Assembly: GCF_005844085.1 (NCBI RefSeq)
Contig: NZ_VCDI01000001.1
Location: forward strand, 1,116,001-1,180,000
Source of the DNA: Lichenicoccus roseus
GTDB lineage: Bacteria; Pseudomonadota; Alphaproteobacteria; Acetobacterales; Acetobacteraceae
DNA: 64,000 nucleotides
Direction: 5' to 3'
The translations under genes were made by a program, and so were the position numbers. The notes beneath the pieces were generated by a model. The model was not told where the DNA came from, searched no databases, and worked only from the letters and a program-made list of their open reading frames with translations. Shown one piece after another: positions 43,595 to 51,818 of this stretch. Positions within the stretch are counted from its first letter, which is position 1, and every line of letters starts with the position of its first letter.

Positions 43595-44380
43595 TCAGAG
43601 GCTCTGGATCAGGCCGCCATCGACGCGCACGACCCCGCCGGTCACGTAGGACGCGGCCGTGCTGGCAAGAAAGGCGACCACATCGGCGTATTCCTGTGGG
43701 TCGCCGTATCGGCCGACCGGGATCGTTGCGGCACTTTCGGCCGCCACCTCGGTGACGGCCCGGTTCTCGCGCTGCGCCCTCTTGTCGTCGAGGAATGCGA
43801 CGCGTGCGGTCGCGATCCGGCCCGGCACGACGACATTCACCGTGACGCCGTCGCGGGCGACCTCGCCTGCAAGGGTTTTCGACCATCCGAGGAGTGTCAG
43901 GCGGAGCGCGTTCGAGATCGCGAGGTTCGCAATCGGCGCCACCATGCCGGACGAGGTGGACGTGATGATCCGGCCCCAGCGACGCTGCCGCATCGACGGA
44001 AGCACACGATCGGTGATTGCGATCACCGACAAGACCATCGCCTCGAACTGTGCCTGCCACGTAGAGGCGGGCAGGCCCGCTGCGGGAGATGGTGGCGGGC
44101 CGCCAGTGTTGTTGATCAGGATGTCCACCGGCCCGAGGTCCGCCTCCACCTGGGCGATCCGGTCGCCGATGCATGCCAGATCGCCAAGATCCCACCCGAG
44201 CGCCAGCGCGTTGCCGCCGTCGGTGCGTATGGCGGATGAGACAGCCTCAAGCGGTGCCATGCTGCGGCCGGCAACCGCCACGCGGGCGCCCTCACGGGCA
44301 AGCGTGCGCGCGATCGCGCTCCCGAGACCGCCGCCACCCCCCAGCACCAAAGCCGTCTTGCCTGTGAGCCCCAGGTCCAT
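43595..44380 (-). CDS. SDR-family protein of the BKR-like subgroup lacking the catalytic Tyr
   Basis: 261 residues with a Gly-rich cofactor loop (LGGGGGLG, 13-20) and NTGG in the NNAG position. After the strand TSTSSGMVAPI, the usual YxxxK motif is replaced by SNALR (Ser156 and Arg160), followed by GWSKTL. The same substitution is common in a distinct subgroup near the acyl-carrier-protein reductases, so it may have a different mechanism. The ATG at 44380 is preceded by GGAGAACG. It is the first gene of an operon with the RraA-like and GarR-like genes. The substrate is unknown. Confidence 0.82.
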   Translation of the reverse strand: MDLGLTGKTALVLGGGGGLGSAIARTLAREGARVAVAGRSMAPLEAVSSAIRTDGGNALALGWDLGDLACIGDRIAQVEADLGPVDILINNTGGPPPSPAAGLPASTWQAQFEAMVLSVIAITDRVLPSMRQRRWGRIITSTSSGMVAPIANLAISNALRLTLLGWSKTLAGEVARDGVTVNVVVPGRIATARVAFLDDKRAQRENRAVTEVAAESAATIPVGRYGDPQEYADVVAFLASTAASYVTGGVVRVDGGLIQSL

Positions 44381-44677
44381 CTGCGTTCTCCAGATCGCTC
44401 GCCGCCGTGCTGACGGGGTGACGACCAAAAGGACGGCGCGCCGCTTCGGTTCCGCCTCCGAACCTGGACACCGCGCCGGGATCGACGCTGTCCAAATCCA
44501 CCTCGAGGATTGATCCGTGTGGCCGGTGCTGGGGGCCCGAACGCAAAGAAGCCTGCCGATCAGGCCAGCGTTCCTGATGCGTTCGTGCGTTTGGCGAGGT
44601 GTGGTTGCGGCGACGGAAATCACCGATAGTTGCCCCTGTGCCCGGCTGGCTGTTGACACGATTGACCGCCCCCCCGG
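44381..44677. other. Intergenic stretch without a recognised gene
   Basis: The 300 bases upstream of the SDR gene contain short frames only. A run of seven C at 44670-44676 and nearby GGTGG make a G/C-rich block just before the transposase relic. A TTGACA-like hexamer lies at 44654 on the plus strand, but I find no paired -10 box. The SDR promoter should be within this stretch on the minus strand. Confidence 0.4.
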
Positions 44678-44880
44678 GTGGCTGACAACGACTTCGTCGT
44701 GGAGCACGCGATGACCGACGACAACCCGGCCTACAAGAGCAGGATGTTCGCCGCCCGCCCCGAGGGGCCACGATATCGCACCCGGGCGAACCCGATCCTA
44801 CGCGGCCAAGCCAGAGGCGACGGCGCGCTGCACGTCCGGCATGTCGCCTTCCCGGTCCGTACCGGCGCCCTCCAATCGGC
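44678..44880 (+). mobile_element. Degraded IS481-family transposase fragment
   Basis: The plus strand reads ADNDFVVEHAMTDDNPAYKSRMF from about 44680, which matches the DDE-domain block VERVMTDNGSAYKSRxF of IS481/IS3-type integrase cores (the second Asp region). RTRANP and, after a frame change, YAAKPEATARC follow, roughly where RTRPYTPKTNGKAERF is expected. No terminal repeats, start or remaining domains were found. It is a short relic that ends next to the PfkB gene stop at 44894. The match is by eye and modest. Confidence 0.5.
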
Positions 44881-44893
44881 CCCGAAGCTTTGT

Positions 44894-45841
44894 CTATTCC
44901 GTGTACGCAACGCTTTGCATGAGCTTGTCCCGGCGTCCGGAGAAGAGCCGTGGATCTGCAGCCTGCAGCCCGGCTATGCCGAAATCGCTGATCGCGAAGG
45001 ACGCCGCCGTGGCGCCGGAGGCCGACGCGCGCACCAGATCGTCCGGAACCTGCACCAGCGAAGCCACGAACGCCGAACAGAACGCATCGCCACCGCCGGT
45101 GGTGTCGACCAGATCGACCGGGCAGGCCGGCATCAGCACGTCGCGATCGGTCAGCCGGTCATGGGTCAGGCTGCCCTGCGCGCCCATCTTGATCACGATA
45201 CGACCGGGCCCGAGTTTAGCAAACTGCCGCGCTGCACGCGGCGCGTCGACATGGCCGAGCAGGCGTCGCACCTCGTCGAGGCTGGGCATGAACAGATCGA
45301 CCTGCGCCACCAGGTCCAGGATCTCATCGACATGGCCGTCGATGTATTCTTCCTGCGGATCCAGCGCGAGCAACGCCTGCCCCTGGCGGCGTAGTCCGGC
45401 GACCAGATCGCGCTGGGCTTGCAGCGTCATCGCCAGGATCATGAACGCCTCCGCTGCCCGGAAGCTCTCCGGTATGTCGGATGCATAAGGCGACAACACA
45501 TCGAAATCGTCCTCGGACGACAACAGCTCCACTTCGCGCTGGTCGTAGGTCCGGTAGACGATCCGGTTATGCAGCGTCGGCCGCGAACGGCGGGGCAGGC
45601 CGGCCTCGGCAAACCCGGCCGCCAGGATCGCATGCTGCATGGCCTGCGGCAGATCGCAGCCGACCGGCGCCAGCATCTGCGTCTCCGGCAACACCAGCCT
45701 GGCTCCCAGCGCGCCGAACAAGGCGTCGCCGCCGGTGCAACCCGGATGCGACGAGCCGTCCGGATGCACCATGTCGTCGATCGACAGATTGCCGCAGCAC
45801 ACCAGCCGGGGCGGCGGCGGCACCACGCCGTCGCCGCTCAC
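44894..45841 (-). CDS. PfkB-family carbohydrate kinase
   Basis: 315 residues of the ribokinase/PfkB fold. The GG motif of the substrate site is CTGGDALFGALG (36-47) and the ATP-site motif is DTTGGGDAF (246-254), with catalytic Asp252. It lacks the long N-terminal extension of fructokinases. GTG at 45841 overlaps the stop of the SIS protein upstream (GTGA). In fructosamine systems a kinase of this family phosphorylates the sugar part before a SIS deglycase cleaves it, which is the role I infer here. It is the third gene of the SIS-SIS-kinase operon. Confidence 0.88.
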   Translation of the reverse strand: MSGDGVVPPPPRLVCCGNLSIDDMVHPDGSSHPGCTGGDALFGALGARLVLPETQMLAPVGCDLPQAMQHAILAAGFAEAGLPRRSRPTLHNRIVYRTYDQREVELLSSEDDFDVLSPYASDIPESFRAAEAFMILAMTLQAQRDLVAGLRRQGQALLALDPQEEYIDGHVDEILDLVAQVDLFMPSLDEVRRLLGHVDAPRAARQFAKLGPGRIVIKMGAQGSLTHDRLTDRDVLMPACPVDLVDTTGGGDAFCSAFVASLVQVPDDLVRASASGATAASFAISDFGIAGLQAADPRLFSGRRDKLMQSVAYTE

Positions 45842-47025
45842 TCCGGTTGAGCCGGAATAGTCGTCCCGGCGCGGATGAATTTCTCCATCGCGGCGTGATA
45901 GGCGAAAAGCTGCAGCGGCAGGGTGAAGGTGAACGCGGCAAGGCTCTCCGGCACCGCGCCCAACCGGATCACCCGATCGCAGAACGGGTCGAGTGCTGCC
46001 TGCTCGCCCGTCACCACGCCATAGACGCGGCCACGCCAGCGCTGTCCCTCGAAGGCGGTGTCGCGGGCCCGCGCGACGGACGGCCCATCCGGCGCCAGCA
46101 CGAACAGCGGATCATCCGGTTTCAGCGAGTTGTAGTGGTGGAACTCCTCGAGCGGGATCGCCATGGCATGATCCGGCGAGCATTCCTTCATCTTCACCGC
46201 GCCGAACAGCGCCGAGGCGTAGGCCGGTCCACCGCCGGCATAGAGATACATGCCGCGATCGGCCTCGATACGCGCCAGTTCCGCCATCACCGGGTCAAGG
46301 GCCGCAAGCGCGTCGGCCATCTGCCGCGGCAACCGGTCCAGGGCTGCCTGCAGGGCCGGCGCCCCCGGCACGCCGCGCAACATGCCGACCCGGATCGCCA
46401 GCCGGCACAGCATCGCCATCGCAGCCGTGCTGGACTGGGTCGGCCAGCCCTTGCGCTCTGCATGCACCAGCAGCCCATGAGTGGAGTGCGTCATCAGCGC
46501 GGAGCCGGGCGTGTTGCTGAGGGCCAGCGTTCGTGCCCCCAGCGCGTTCGCCACCAGCGCGGCCTCCACCGTACGGGTGGTCGTGCCGCTGGAGCTCAAC
46601 GTCACCACCAGCGTCTCCGGCCCGAGATCGCGATTGTGGTAATAGGCGAAGTCGAGCGCCTGCATCGGCTCGCACACCACGCCCAGCATCTCCTCGAGCA
46701 GCAGCCGCGTGCCGATCATCACCGCCAGCGAATCGCCGCATCCGGTCAGCACCACCCGGCGAATGGCGCGGCCGGCGAGATCCCGCGCCACCGCCTCGAT
46801 CGCCCCGGCCTCGCGGGTCAAGGTGTTGGTGATCGCTTCGGGTTGCGCGAACATCTCCGTCCGGGTCAGCATCACCCGGCGCAGCCGCTTCGGATCCCGC
46901 GGATCGTCGGTCGGCAGCGAGGCCATCAGTTGCGCCTCCTTCTCGAACAGGCCGGCGATGAGCGCCCGGGCGTGGTCGTCGAGCGGCGACGTGTCCGCCA
47001 GCAGCGGCGTGAGGGGCGTGGTCAT
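45838..47025 (-). CDS. SIS-domain sugar isomerase/deglycase (GlmS/FrlB-like)
   Basis: 395 residues with two SIS domains. The first (about 85-215) has GCGDSLAVMIG and LSSSGTTTRTVEAALVAN, the phosphosugar-binding Ser/Thr loop. The second (about 265-395) has GGGPAYASALFGAVKMKE and the catalytic-type IPLEEFHHYN with Glu and His. Resemblance is to the isomerase half of GlmS and to FrlB/GfrF deglycases, which cleave phosphorylated Amadori products. It lacks the glutaminase domain, so it is not GlmS itself. It is encoded 15 bases after another SIS protein and overlaps the kinase gene. Confidence 0.86.
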   Translation of the reverse strand: MTTPLTPLLADTSPLDDHARALIAGLFEKEAQLMASLPTDDPRDPKRLRRVMLTRTEMFAQPEAITNTLTREAGAIEAVARDLAGRAIRRVVLTGCGDSLAVMIGTRLLLEEMLGVVCEPMQALDFAYYHNRDLGPETLVVTLSSSGTTTRTVEAALVANALGARTLALSNTPGSALMTHSTHGLLVHAERKGWPTQSSTAAMAMLCRLAIRVGMLRGVPGAPALQAALDRLPRQMADALAALDPVMAELARIEADRGMYLYAGGGPAYASALFGAVKMKECSPDHAMAIPLEEFHHYNSLKPDDPLFVLAPDGPSVARARDTAFEGQRWRGRVYGVVTGEQAALDPFCDRVIRLGAVPESLAAFTFTLPLQLFAYHAAMEKFIRAGTTIPAQPE

Positions 47026-47040
47026 GGCAGGTTCCGGGCT

Positions 47041-48159
47041 CTAGGAGGCAGGCGCCAGCTCGCACCGCCGGCTGAGCAACTGGGCGGCGAGGAAACGCGC
47101 GGGATCGCCCTTGTCCTGGCTCATGTTCGGATTGCCGCCGAGCGCGATCGATAGGTGATAGGCCAGGAGCTGCAGTGGAATCGCCTGTGCTATCGGCGCC
47201 AGGGCCGTCGGGATCGCCGGCAACCGGATACGGTGGCTCGCGGACTTCACCTCGTGGCCGCTGGTCTCGACCGATACGGTGCGCATGCCGGCTTCGCGCA
47301 GCGCCGAGGCGGTATTCCCGGCCAGATGCGCGGACTCGGCCGAGCCTGCCAGCAACACCACCACTTCGCCGGCATTCGCCGACCAGAACTGGCTATGCGC
47401 GTATTCCTCGATCTCCGCGCCCCAGACCGGTCCGTCATACAGCTTGACCAGCTTGGCGGCACCGTATTCCGCGGTGCCCCAGTCGCTGCCAGCCCCGAGC
47501 ACGCGGATGCCGGCCAGCCCCTGGTCGGCCAGATTGGCGGCGACCGCCTGGGTGCGCCGATTGGCTTCTGCCAGCAACGCCGGCAGGCCCGTTACGAGGA
47601 AGTCGGCGACCGCCGCGTCCAGCGCCTGCGCGCGAGCGCCCAGTGCGCCCTCGAGCAGGAACATCAGCGCCAGCACGGTGGCGCTGTAGCGGGCCGTGCC
47701 GGTCAGGAAGGCGGCGACATCGGGAACGTGCAGCGAAGCCACGGTGGAGGCGATGGCGCCGAGCGGACCGCCATCCTCGTTGGTCAGCGCCACGCAGGTG
47801 CCCCCCGCCGCCTCGATGGCCTGCGCCGCGGCATTGGTGCGATCGACGCTGCCGGACATCGAGATGGCGATGCCGCGATCGGCCGCGGTGAGCCGTGCGG
47901 ACGCCAGCACCATGCCGAGGCTGGTCACCGCCTGCGGAACCACGCGCGATGCGCCATCCCAGGCCAGGCAGGTGGCACGCGCCGCGGTCCAGCCATCGCC
48001 GCAGCCGAACACGAACAGCCGGCCGCCTGCGTCCGGGCGCAGCCGATCGCTGCCGACTGCCCTGAAATGGTCGGCGCGCGCGAACAGGGTGGTGAGCACC
48101 GCCTCCTGCCGCATGATGTCGGCAAGCATCGGCAGGTCGCGGAACAGCTCGGTTGTCAT
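47041..48159 (-). CDS. SIS-domain protein, second paralogue
   Basis: 372 residues, again two SIS domains: FGCGDGWTAARAT and ISMSGSVDRTNAAAQAIEAAG in the first, GAGSDWGTAEYGAAKLVK with EIEEYAHSQFWSAN in the second. It is only distantly similar to its downstream neighbour, so it is a diverged pair rather than a recent copy. Two SIS proteins with one PfkB kinase recall the gfr arrangement for glucoselysine/fructoselysine. The ATG at 48159 starts the operon, divergent from deoR. One paralogue may have an adjusted substrate or be a heteromeric subunit. Confidence 0.85.
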   Translation of the reverse strand: MTTELFRDLPMLADIMRQEAVLTTLFARADHFRAVGSDRLRPDAGGRLFVFGCGDGWTAARATCLAWDGASRVVPQAVTSLGMVLASARLTAADRGIAISMSGSVDRTNAAAQAIEAAGGTCVALTNEDGGPLGAIASTVASLHVPDVAAFLTGTARYSATVLALMFLLEGALGARAQALDAAVADFLVTGLPALLAEANRRTQAVAANLADQGLAGIRVLGAGSDWGTAEYGAAKLVKLYDGPVWGAEIEEYAHSQFWSANAGEVVVLLAGSAESAHLAGNTASALREAGMRTVSVETSGHEVKSASHRIRLPAIPTALAPIAQAIPLQLLAYHLSIALGGNPNMSQDKGDPARFLAAQLLSRRCELAPAS

Positions 48160-48235
48160 GGTGCCCCTGTTCGACGCTACGGCAAAAACAGCAACCCGAC
48201 TGTGCGAGCCGCCCCGGGACGCGACAAGGAATATC

Positions 48236-48264
48236 TTCGAAAAATACGGTCAGGAAGGTTTTCG
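48236..48264. promoter_or_regulatory. Candidate DeoR operator in the SIS/deoR divergent gap
   Basis: TTCGAA lies at 48236-48241, giving CGAAA at 48238-48242, and TTTTCG lies at 48259-48264; CGAAAA and TTTTCG form an inverted repeat separated by 15 bases. A further GCTCTCGAAAGC (one mismatch from a perfect palindrome) is at 48393-48404, 18 bases before the deoR ATG. DeoR-family proteins often bind TTTCG-type repeats. Position between divergent genes supports it; no other evidence. Confidence 0.35.
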
Positions 48265-48421
48265 CAAGGCGTAGAGCCCTGTTGGACTCCCACGACCGGA
48301 TGCGTTTGGCGACCGGCGCATGGGAGCCAAAAAGACTTCCAGCTCCGATGCACAAGGTCCTGCTGCTTGTTCACCTTCGGAAAAGATGGAAAGCTCTCGA
48401 AAGCAGCAGGAAGCAACGCCC

Positions 48422-49195
48422 ATGGCCGCGTTCGGCGCCGTCAATCGACAGAAAGAAATCGTCGACCGGCTGCGCATCGACGGCAAGGTCAGCGTCGTCG
48501 CCCTCTCCGAAGATCTGGGCGTTTCGGTGGTGACGATCCGCAACGATCTCGACGTGCTGGAGCGCCAGCAGATGCTTCGGCGGCTGCGCGGCGGTGCGAT
48601 CGCGGTCCGTCCGGCCCGGTTCCAGCGCTCGCTGCACCCGCTCCACAACGCCTTCGAGGACGAGAAGGCGAGGATCGGCGAACTGGCCGCCAGCCTGGTG
48701 CGCGATGGCGAGACCATCATCATCGATGCCGGCAGCACCACGCTGGCCCTGGCCCGGGCCCTGCCGATGGCGCTGCAGGACGTCGCGGTGGTGACCCCGG
48801 CGCTCGATGTGGCCCTGGAGCTGGAGCGGCATCTGGGGGTGAAGGTGGTGGTCACCGGGGGCACCTTCGCCAAGCCGCAGCGCTGCCTCATCTCGCCGTT
48901 TGCCACCACCCTGTTGCGCCAGATCAATGCCGATGTCGCCTTCGTTGCCTGTTCCGGGGTCGATGCAGGAAAGGGCTTCACCACCCAGAGCTGGGAAGAG
49001 GCGGAGGTCAAGCATGCGATCGTCGCCGCCGCTTCCCGCGTCGTGTTCCTGGCTGATCGCGGCAAGATCGGTCATGTCGCCACCGCAAAGATCATGGACA
49101 TCAGGGACGCGGAACTGCTGATCACGGATAGCGACGCCGATCCGGCCAGCCTGAGGCCGTTGGAGCAGGCCGGCCTGAACATCATCCAGGCTTGA
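48422..49195 (+). CDS. DeoR-family transcriptional regulator
   Basis: 257 residues from the ATG at 48422, which has AGGAAG upstream and gives the normal family length; ATG codons at 48320 and 48386 would add up to 34 residues. The N-terminal helix-turn-helix is RQKEIVDRLRIDGKVSVVALSEDLGVS with recognition part VVTIRNDLDVLE. The C-terminal sugar-phosphate sensor domain has IIDAGSTTLALARAL, VVVTGGTFAK and FVACSGVDAGKGFTTQSWEEAEVK. It should sense a phosphorylated sugar made by the PfkB kinase and repress the divergent SIS operon and probably the downstream transport genes. Confidence 0.88.
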   Translation: MAAFGAVNRQKEIVDRLRIDGKVSVVALSEDLGVSVVTIRNDLDVLERQQMLRRLRGGAIAVRPARFQRSLHPLHNAFEDEKARIGELAASLVRDGETIIIDAGSTTLALARALPMALQDVAVVTPALDVALELERHLGVKVVVTGGTFAKPQRCLISPFATTLLRQINADVAFVACSGVDAGKGFTTQSWEEAEVKHAIVAAASRVVFLADRGKIGHVATAKIMDIRDAELLITDSDADPASLRPLEQAGLNIIQA

Positions 49196-49215
49196 GGAAT
49201 TCGGAATACACGAAC

Positions 49216-49254
49216 TTTCGATGTTTTTCGTTGATCTGCGGATCGAAAGCCTTG
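49216..49254. promoter_or_regulatory. TTTCG/CGAAA cluster, candidate operator upstream of the solute-binding gene
   Basis: In the 95 bases between deoR and the family-5 binding-protein gene, TTTCG occurs at 49216-49220 and 49226-49230 (10-base phasing) and CGAAA at 49244-49248. The last is inside TCGAAAGCCTTG (49243-49254), a 12-base string found again upstream of the TonB receptor at 57956-57967. This suggests a shared regulator, most simply the adjacent DeoR protein. Confidence 0.4.
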
Positions 49255-49290
49255 AGCCTGCCGGGTGATGCAGCTCCGGGGAGATGGTGC

Positions 49291-50820
49291 GTGTTGCCTC
49301 CTGCTCTGCCGGTCCGGTCCGGCCCCATCACCCGGCGCAGCTTCAACGCCACCCTGGCGGCGGCGGCCCTGTTGCCACGCCCGACGGCGGCCGCTTCCAT
49401 CGCTCCGGTGGTGATCACCTCCGACGAGGACGTGACCACCCTCGACCCGCATCTGATCCGCAACAACCACCCGATCGGCAGCCTGATCTGGTCGCTGTTC
49501 GACAGCCTGGTGCGCCGCCGCCCGGACGGCACCCACGAGCCGCGGCTGGCAACCGGCTGGAGCCAGGTTTCGCCGACCGTCTGGCACTTCACCCTGCGCC
49601 CCGGCGTCACCTTCCATGACGGCGAAAGGCTGGACGCCGCCGGGGTGGTGTTCAACTTCAACCGCATGAACCAGGCGCCCTGGAACGGCGAATGCCAGCT
49701 CTGGCAGCAGAGCGGACTGGTGGCATGCGCGGCGCTGGATCCGCTCACCGTAGCGCTGACCACTGCGGCCCCGTCATCCACGTTGCTCTACTGGCTGGAG
49801 GAGGCCTTCATCGGCCCCACCGCCTATCTTCGCGACACCGCGCCCGAGCTGGTCGGCAGCCACCCGATCGGGTCCGGCCCATACCTGTTCGTGTCGTGGC
49901 AACGCGGCTCGCAAGTCACCTTGCGGGCCAATCCCGCCTACTGGGGCGGCGCGCCGCCGATCCGCGACGTTGTCTTCCGCGCCGTGCCGGAGCTCTCCGC
50001 CCGGCTAGACGAGCTGAAAGGCGGCAGCATCGACCTGCTGACCGGCCTCGACCCAGACTCCGCGGCGCTCGCAGTCTCGCCGGTGTCGGGGGTCCGGCAG
50101 GTGCGCGGCCTCCGCAAGATGCATGTGGGCATCGCCCAGCATGGCATCGCGCCGCTGCGCGACCGGCTGGTCCGCCAGGCGCTCAACCACGCCGTCGACG
50201 TGCAGCTCATGGTCGACACCCTGCAGCGTGGCACCACCACGCGGCTGCTGTCGGTCATCAACCCGCCCAACAACGATCCCGCCCTGCAGCCGTTCGCCTA
50301 TGATCCGCAGCAGGCCCGGGCCTTGCTGCACCAGAGCGGCCATGCCGGCTTCGCCGTCGAGCTCGCCTTCGACGGCCGCTACGCCGATGCCCAGGAGACC
50401 TGCGAGGCGGTCGGCAGCTTCCTCGAGGCCGTCGGGCTGCATCCGGTCCTCAAGGCCTACGAGAGCGGCCACTTCGCCGAGACGTTGCGCGCGCGCGGCT
50501 TTCCCGGTCTGTACTTCTACGGCTTTGCCGCGCAGATCGAGCCGCTGGTGGAACTGGTCGTCTTCACCGGCAGCGCCATCGACAATGCCAGCGGCTACGA
50601 CAATCCGGCTGTCGATGCGGTCATGCGACAGGCGGCGGACGTGACCGACGCCGACGCCCGGGCGGCCCTGGTCAGGCAGGCCGAAGGCATGATCTGGAAC
50701 GACGCACCCTGGATCTACCTTTGGTACCTGCCGGCGCTCTACGGATCGAGCCATCGCCTCGAGTACACGCCGCGACCGGACGACTATGTCGAGATCTACC
50801 GGGCACGGCTGGCCGCGTGA
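49291..50820 (+). CDS. Family-5 extracellular solute-binding protein (DppA/OppA-like)
   Basis: 509 residues from a GTG at 49291 with GGGGAGA upstream; the longer frame from 49192 lacks a signal. A Tat-type leader (TRRSFNATLAAAALL) precedes the mature protein. Family-5 blocks are TLDPHLIRNNHPIGS, WHFTLRPGVTFHDGERLDAAGVVFNFNR, GSGPYLFVSWQRGS and DLLTGLDPDSAAL. Such proteins bind peptides, nickel or glycated amino acids for ABC import. The next gene overlaps its stop (GTGA). It opens a long operon of transport and amide-hydrolysis genes. Confidence 0.88.
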   Translation: MLPPALPVRSGPITRRSFNATLAAAALLPRPTAAASIAPVVITSDEDVTTLDPHLIRNNHPIGSLIWSLFDSLVRRRPDGTHEPRLATGWSQVSPTVWHFTLRPGVTFHDGERLDAAGVVFNFNRMNQAPWNGECQLWQQSGLVACAALDPLTVALTTAAPSSTLLYWLEEAFIGPTAYLRDTAPELVGSHPIGSGPYLFVSWQRGSQVTLRANPAYWGGAPPIRDVVFRAVPELSARLDELKGGSIDLLTGLDPDSAALAVSPVSGVRQVRGLRKMHVGIAQHGIAPLRDRLVRQALNHAVDVQLMVDTLQRGTTTRLLSVINPPNNDPALQPFAYDPQQARALLHQSGHAGFAVELAFDGRYADAQETCEAVGSFLEAVGLHPVLKAYESGHFAETLRARGFPGLYFYGFAAQIEPLVELVVFTGSAIDNASGYDNPAVDAVMRQAADVTDADARAALVRQAEGMIWNDAPWIYLWYLPALYGSSHRLEYTPRPDDYVEIYRARLAA

Positions 50821-51818
50821 GCGACACGACACTCCCGTCGCTGAAGCCATCGCCGCGCCGGGCAACCTCGCCGCTACGGTCCCGGGCGTTGCGGGCCCGC
50901 GTGTCGCACGCGCTGGCGGTGCTGTTCGGGGTGAGCCTGCTGACCTTCCTGGTCGCGCATGCGACCGGCGATCCGGTCACCCTGTTGCTGCCGGCCAATG
51001 CCCCGGAAGCGACGCGGATCGCACTGGCGCATCATCTCGGCCTCGACCAGCCTCTGCCGGTGCAGTACGGGCTGTTCCTGCTGCATGCGCTGCAGGGCGA
51101 TTTCGGCCGCTCCTTCCTCTACGGGCAGCCGGTCGCGCCGCTGGTGCTGCAGACCCTGCCGGCAACCCTGGAACTTGCCGCGGCGGCCTTCTGCATCGCC
51201 CTGCTGGTCGGGTTGCCGCTCGGCGTGCTGTCTGCATCGCGTGGCGGAGTTGCCAGTGCGGCGCTGCAGCTTCTGTCGATGCTGGGCCTGGCGATGCCGG
51301 CATTCTGGCTCGGACTGATGCTGGTGCTGGTGTTCGCGGTGCAACTGCACCTGCTGCCGGTCGACAGCTCCGGCGGCGTATCGCATCTGGTACTGCCGGC
51401 GCTGACGCTGTCGCTGCTGAGCCTGGCACGGATCAGCCGGCTGGTGCGCTCCGGCATGCAGGAGATCCTGGACCGCGACTTCATCCGCACCGCCCGCGCG
51501 CGCGGACTGCCGGAATGGCGCGTGGTGTGGGTGCATGGCCTGCGCAACGTGCTGGTGCCGGTCGTCACCATGGCCGGCATGGAGCTGGGCGACCTGCTTT
51601 CGTCGGCGGTGGTGGTCGAGGTGGTGTTCGCCTGGCCCGGCATCGGCCGGCTCTCGGTCGAGGCGCTGGGTGCGCGCGACTTCCCGCTGCTGCAGGGCAC
51701 CGTGTTCATCGCCGGGCTGGGCTTCGTGCTGATCAACCTGCTGGCCGACATCCTCTGTGCCCGGATCGATCCACGCATAGCCAGCGGCGCCACCTCCTCC
51801 GGGAGCATCGCGCCATGA
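50817..51818 (+). CDS. Peptide-type ABC transporter permease, DppB-like
   Basis: 333 residues from a GTG overlapping the preceding stop. About six transmembrane helices. The family marks are GVSLLTFLVAHATGDPV in helix 1, HLGLDQPLPVQYGLFLLHAL in the periplasmic loop, and the EAA coupling loop DFIRTARARGLPEWRVVWVHGLRN. It forms the membrane pore together with the DppC-like partner encoded four bases into its end. The N-terminal 35 residues are Arg- and Pro-rich and cytoplasmic. Confidence 0.9.
   Translation: MSDTTLPSLKPSPRRATSPLRSRALRARVSHALAVLFGVSLLTFLVAHATGDPVTLLLPANAPEATRIALAHHLGLDQPLPVQYGLFLLHALQGDFGRSFLYGQPVAPLVLQTLPATLELAAAAFCIALLVGLPLGVLSASRGGVASAALQLLSMLGLAMPAFWLGLMLVLVFAVQLHLLPVDSSGGVSHLVLPALTLSLLSLARISRLVRSGMQEILDRDFIRTARARGLPEWRVVWVHGLRNVLVPVVTMAGMELGDLLSSAVVVEVVFAWPGIGRLSVEALGARDFPLLQGTVFIAGLGFVLINLLADILCARIDPRIASGATSSGSIAP

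Noticed and set aside
41964-44195. A 743-codon frame suggesting a fusion protein
   Set aside because: The upstream part is out-of-frame reading of the RraA and SDR genes; only the last 298 codons form the reductase.
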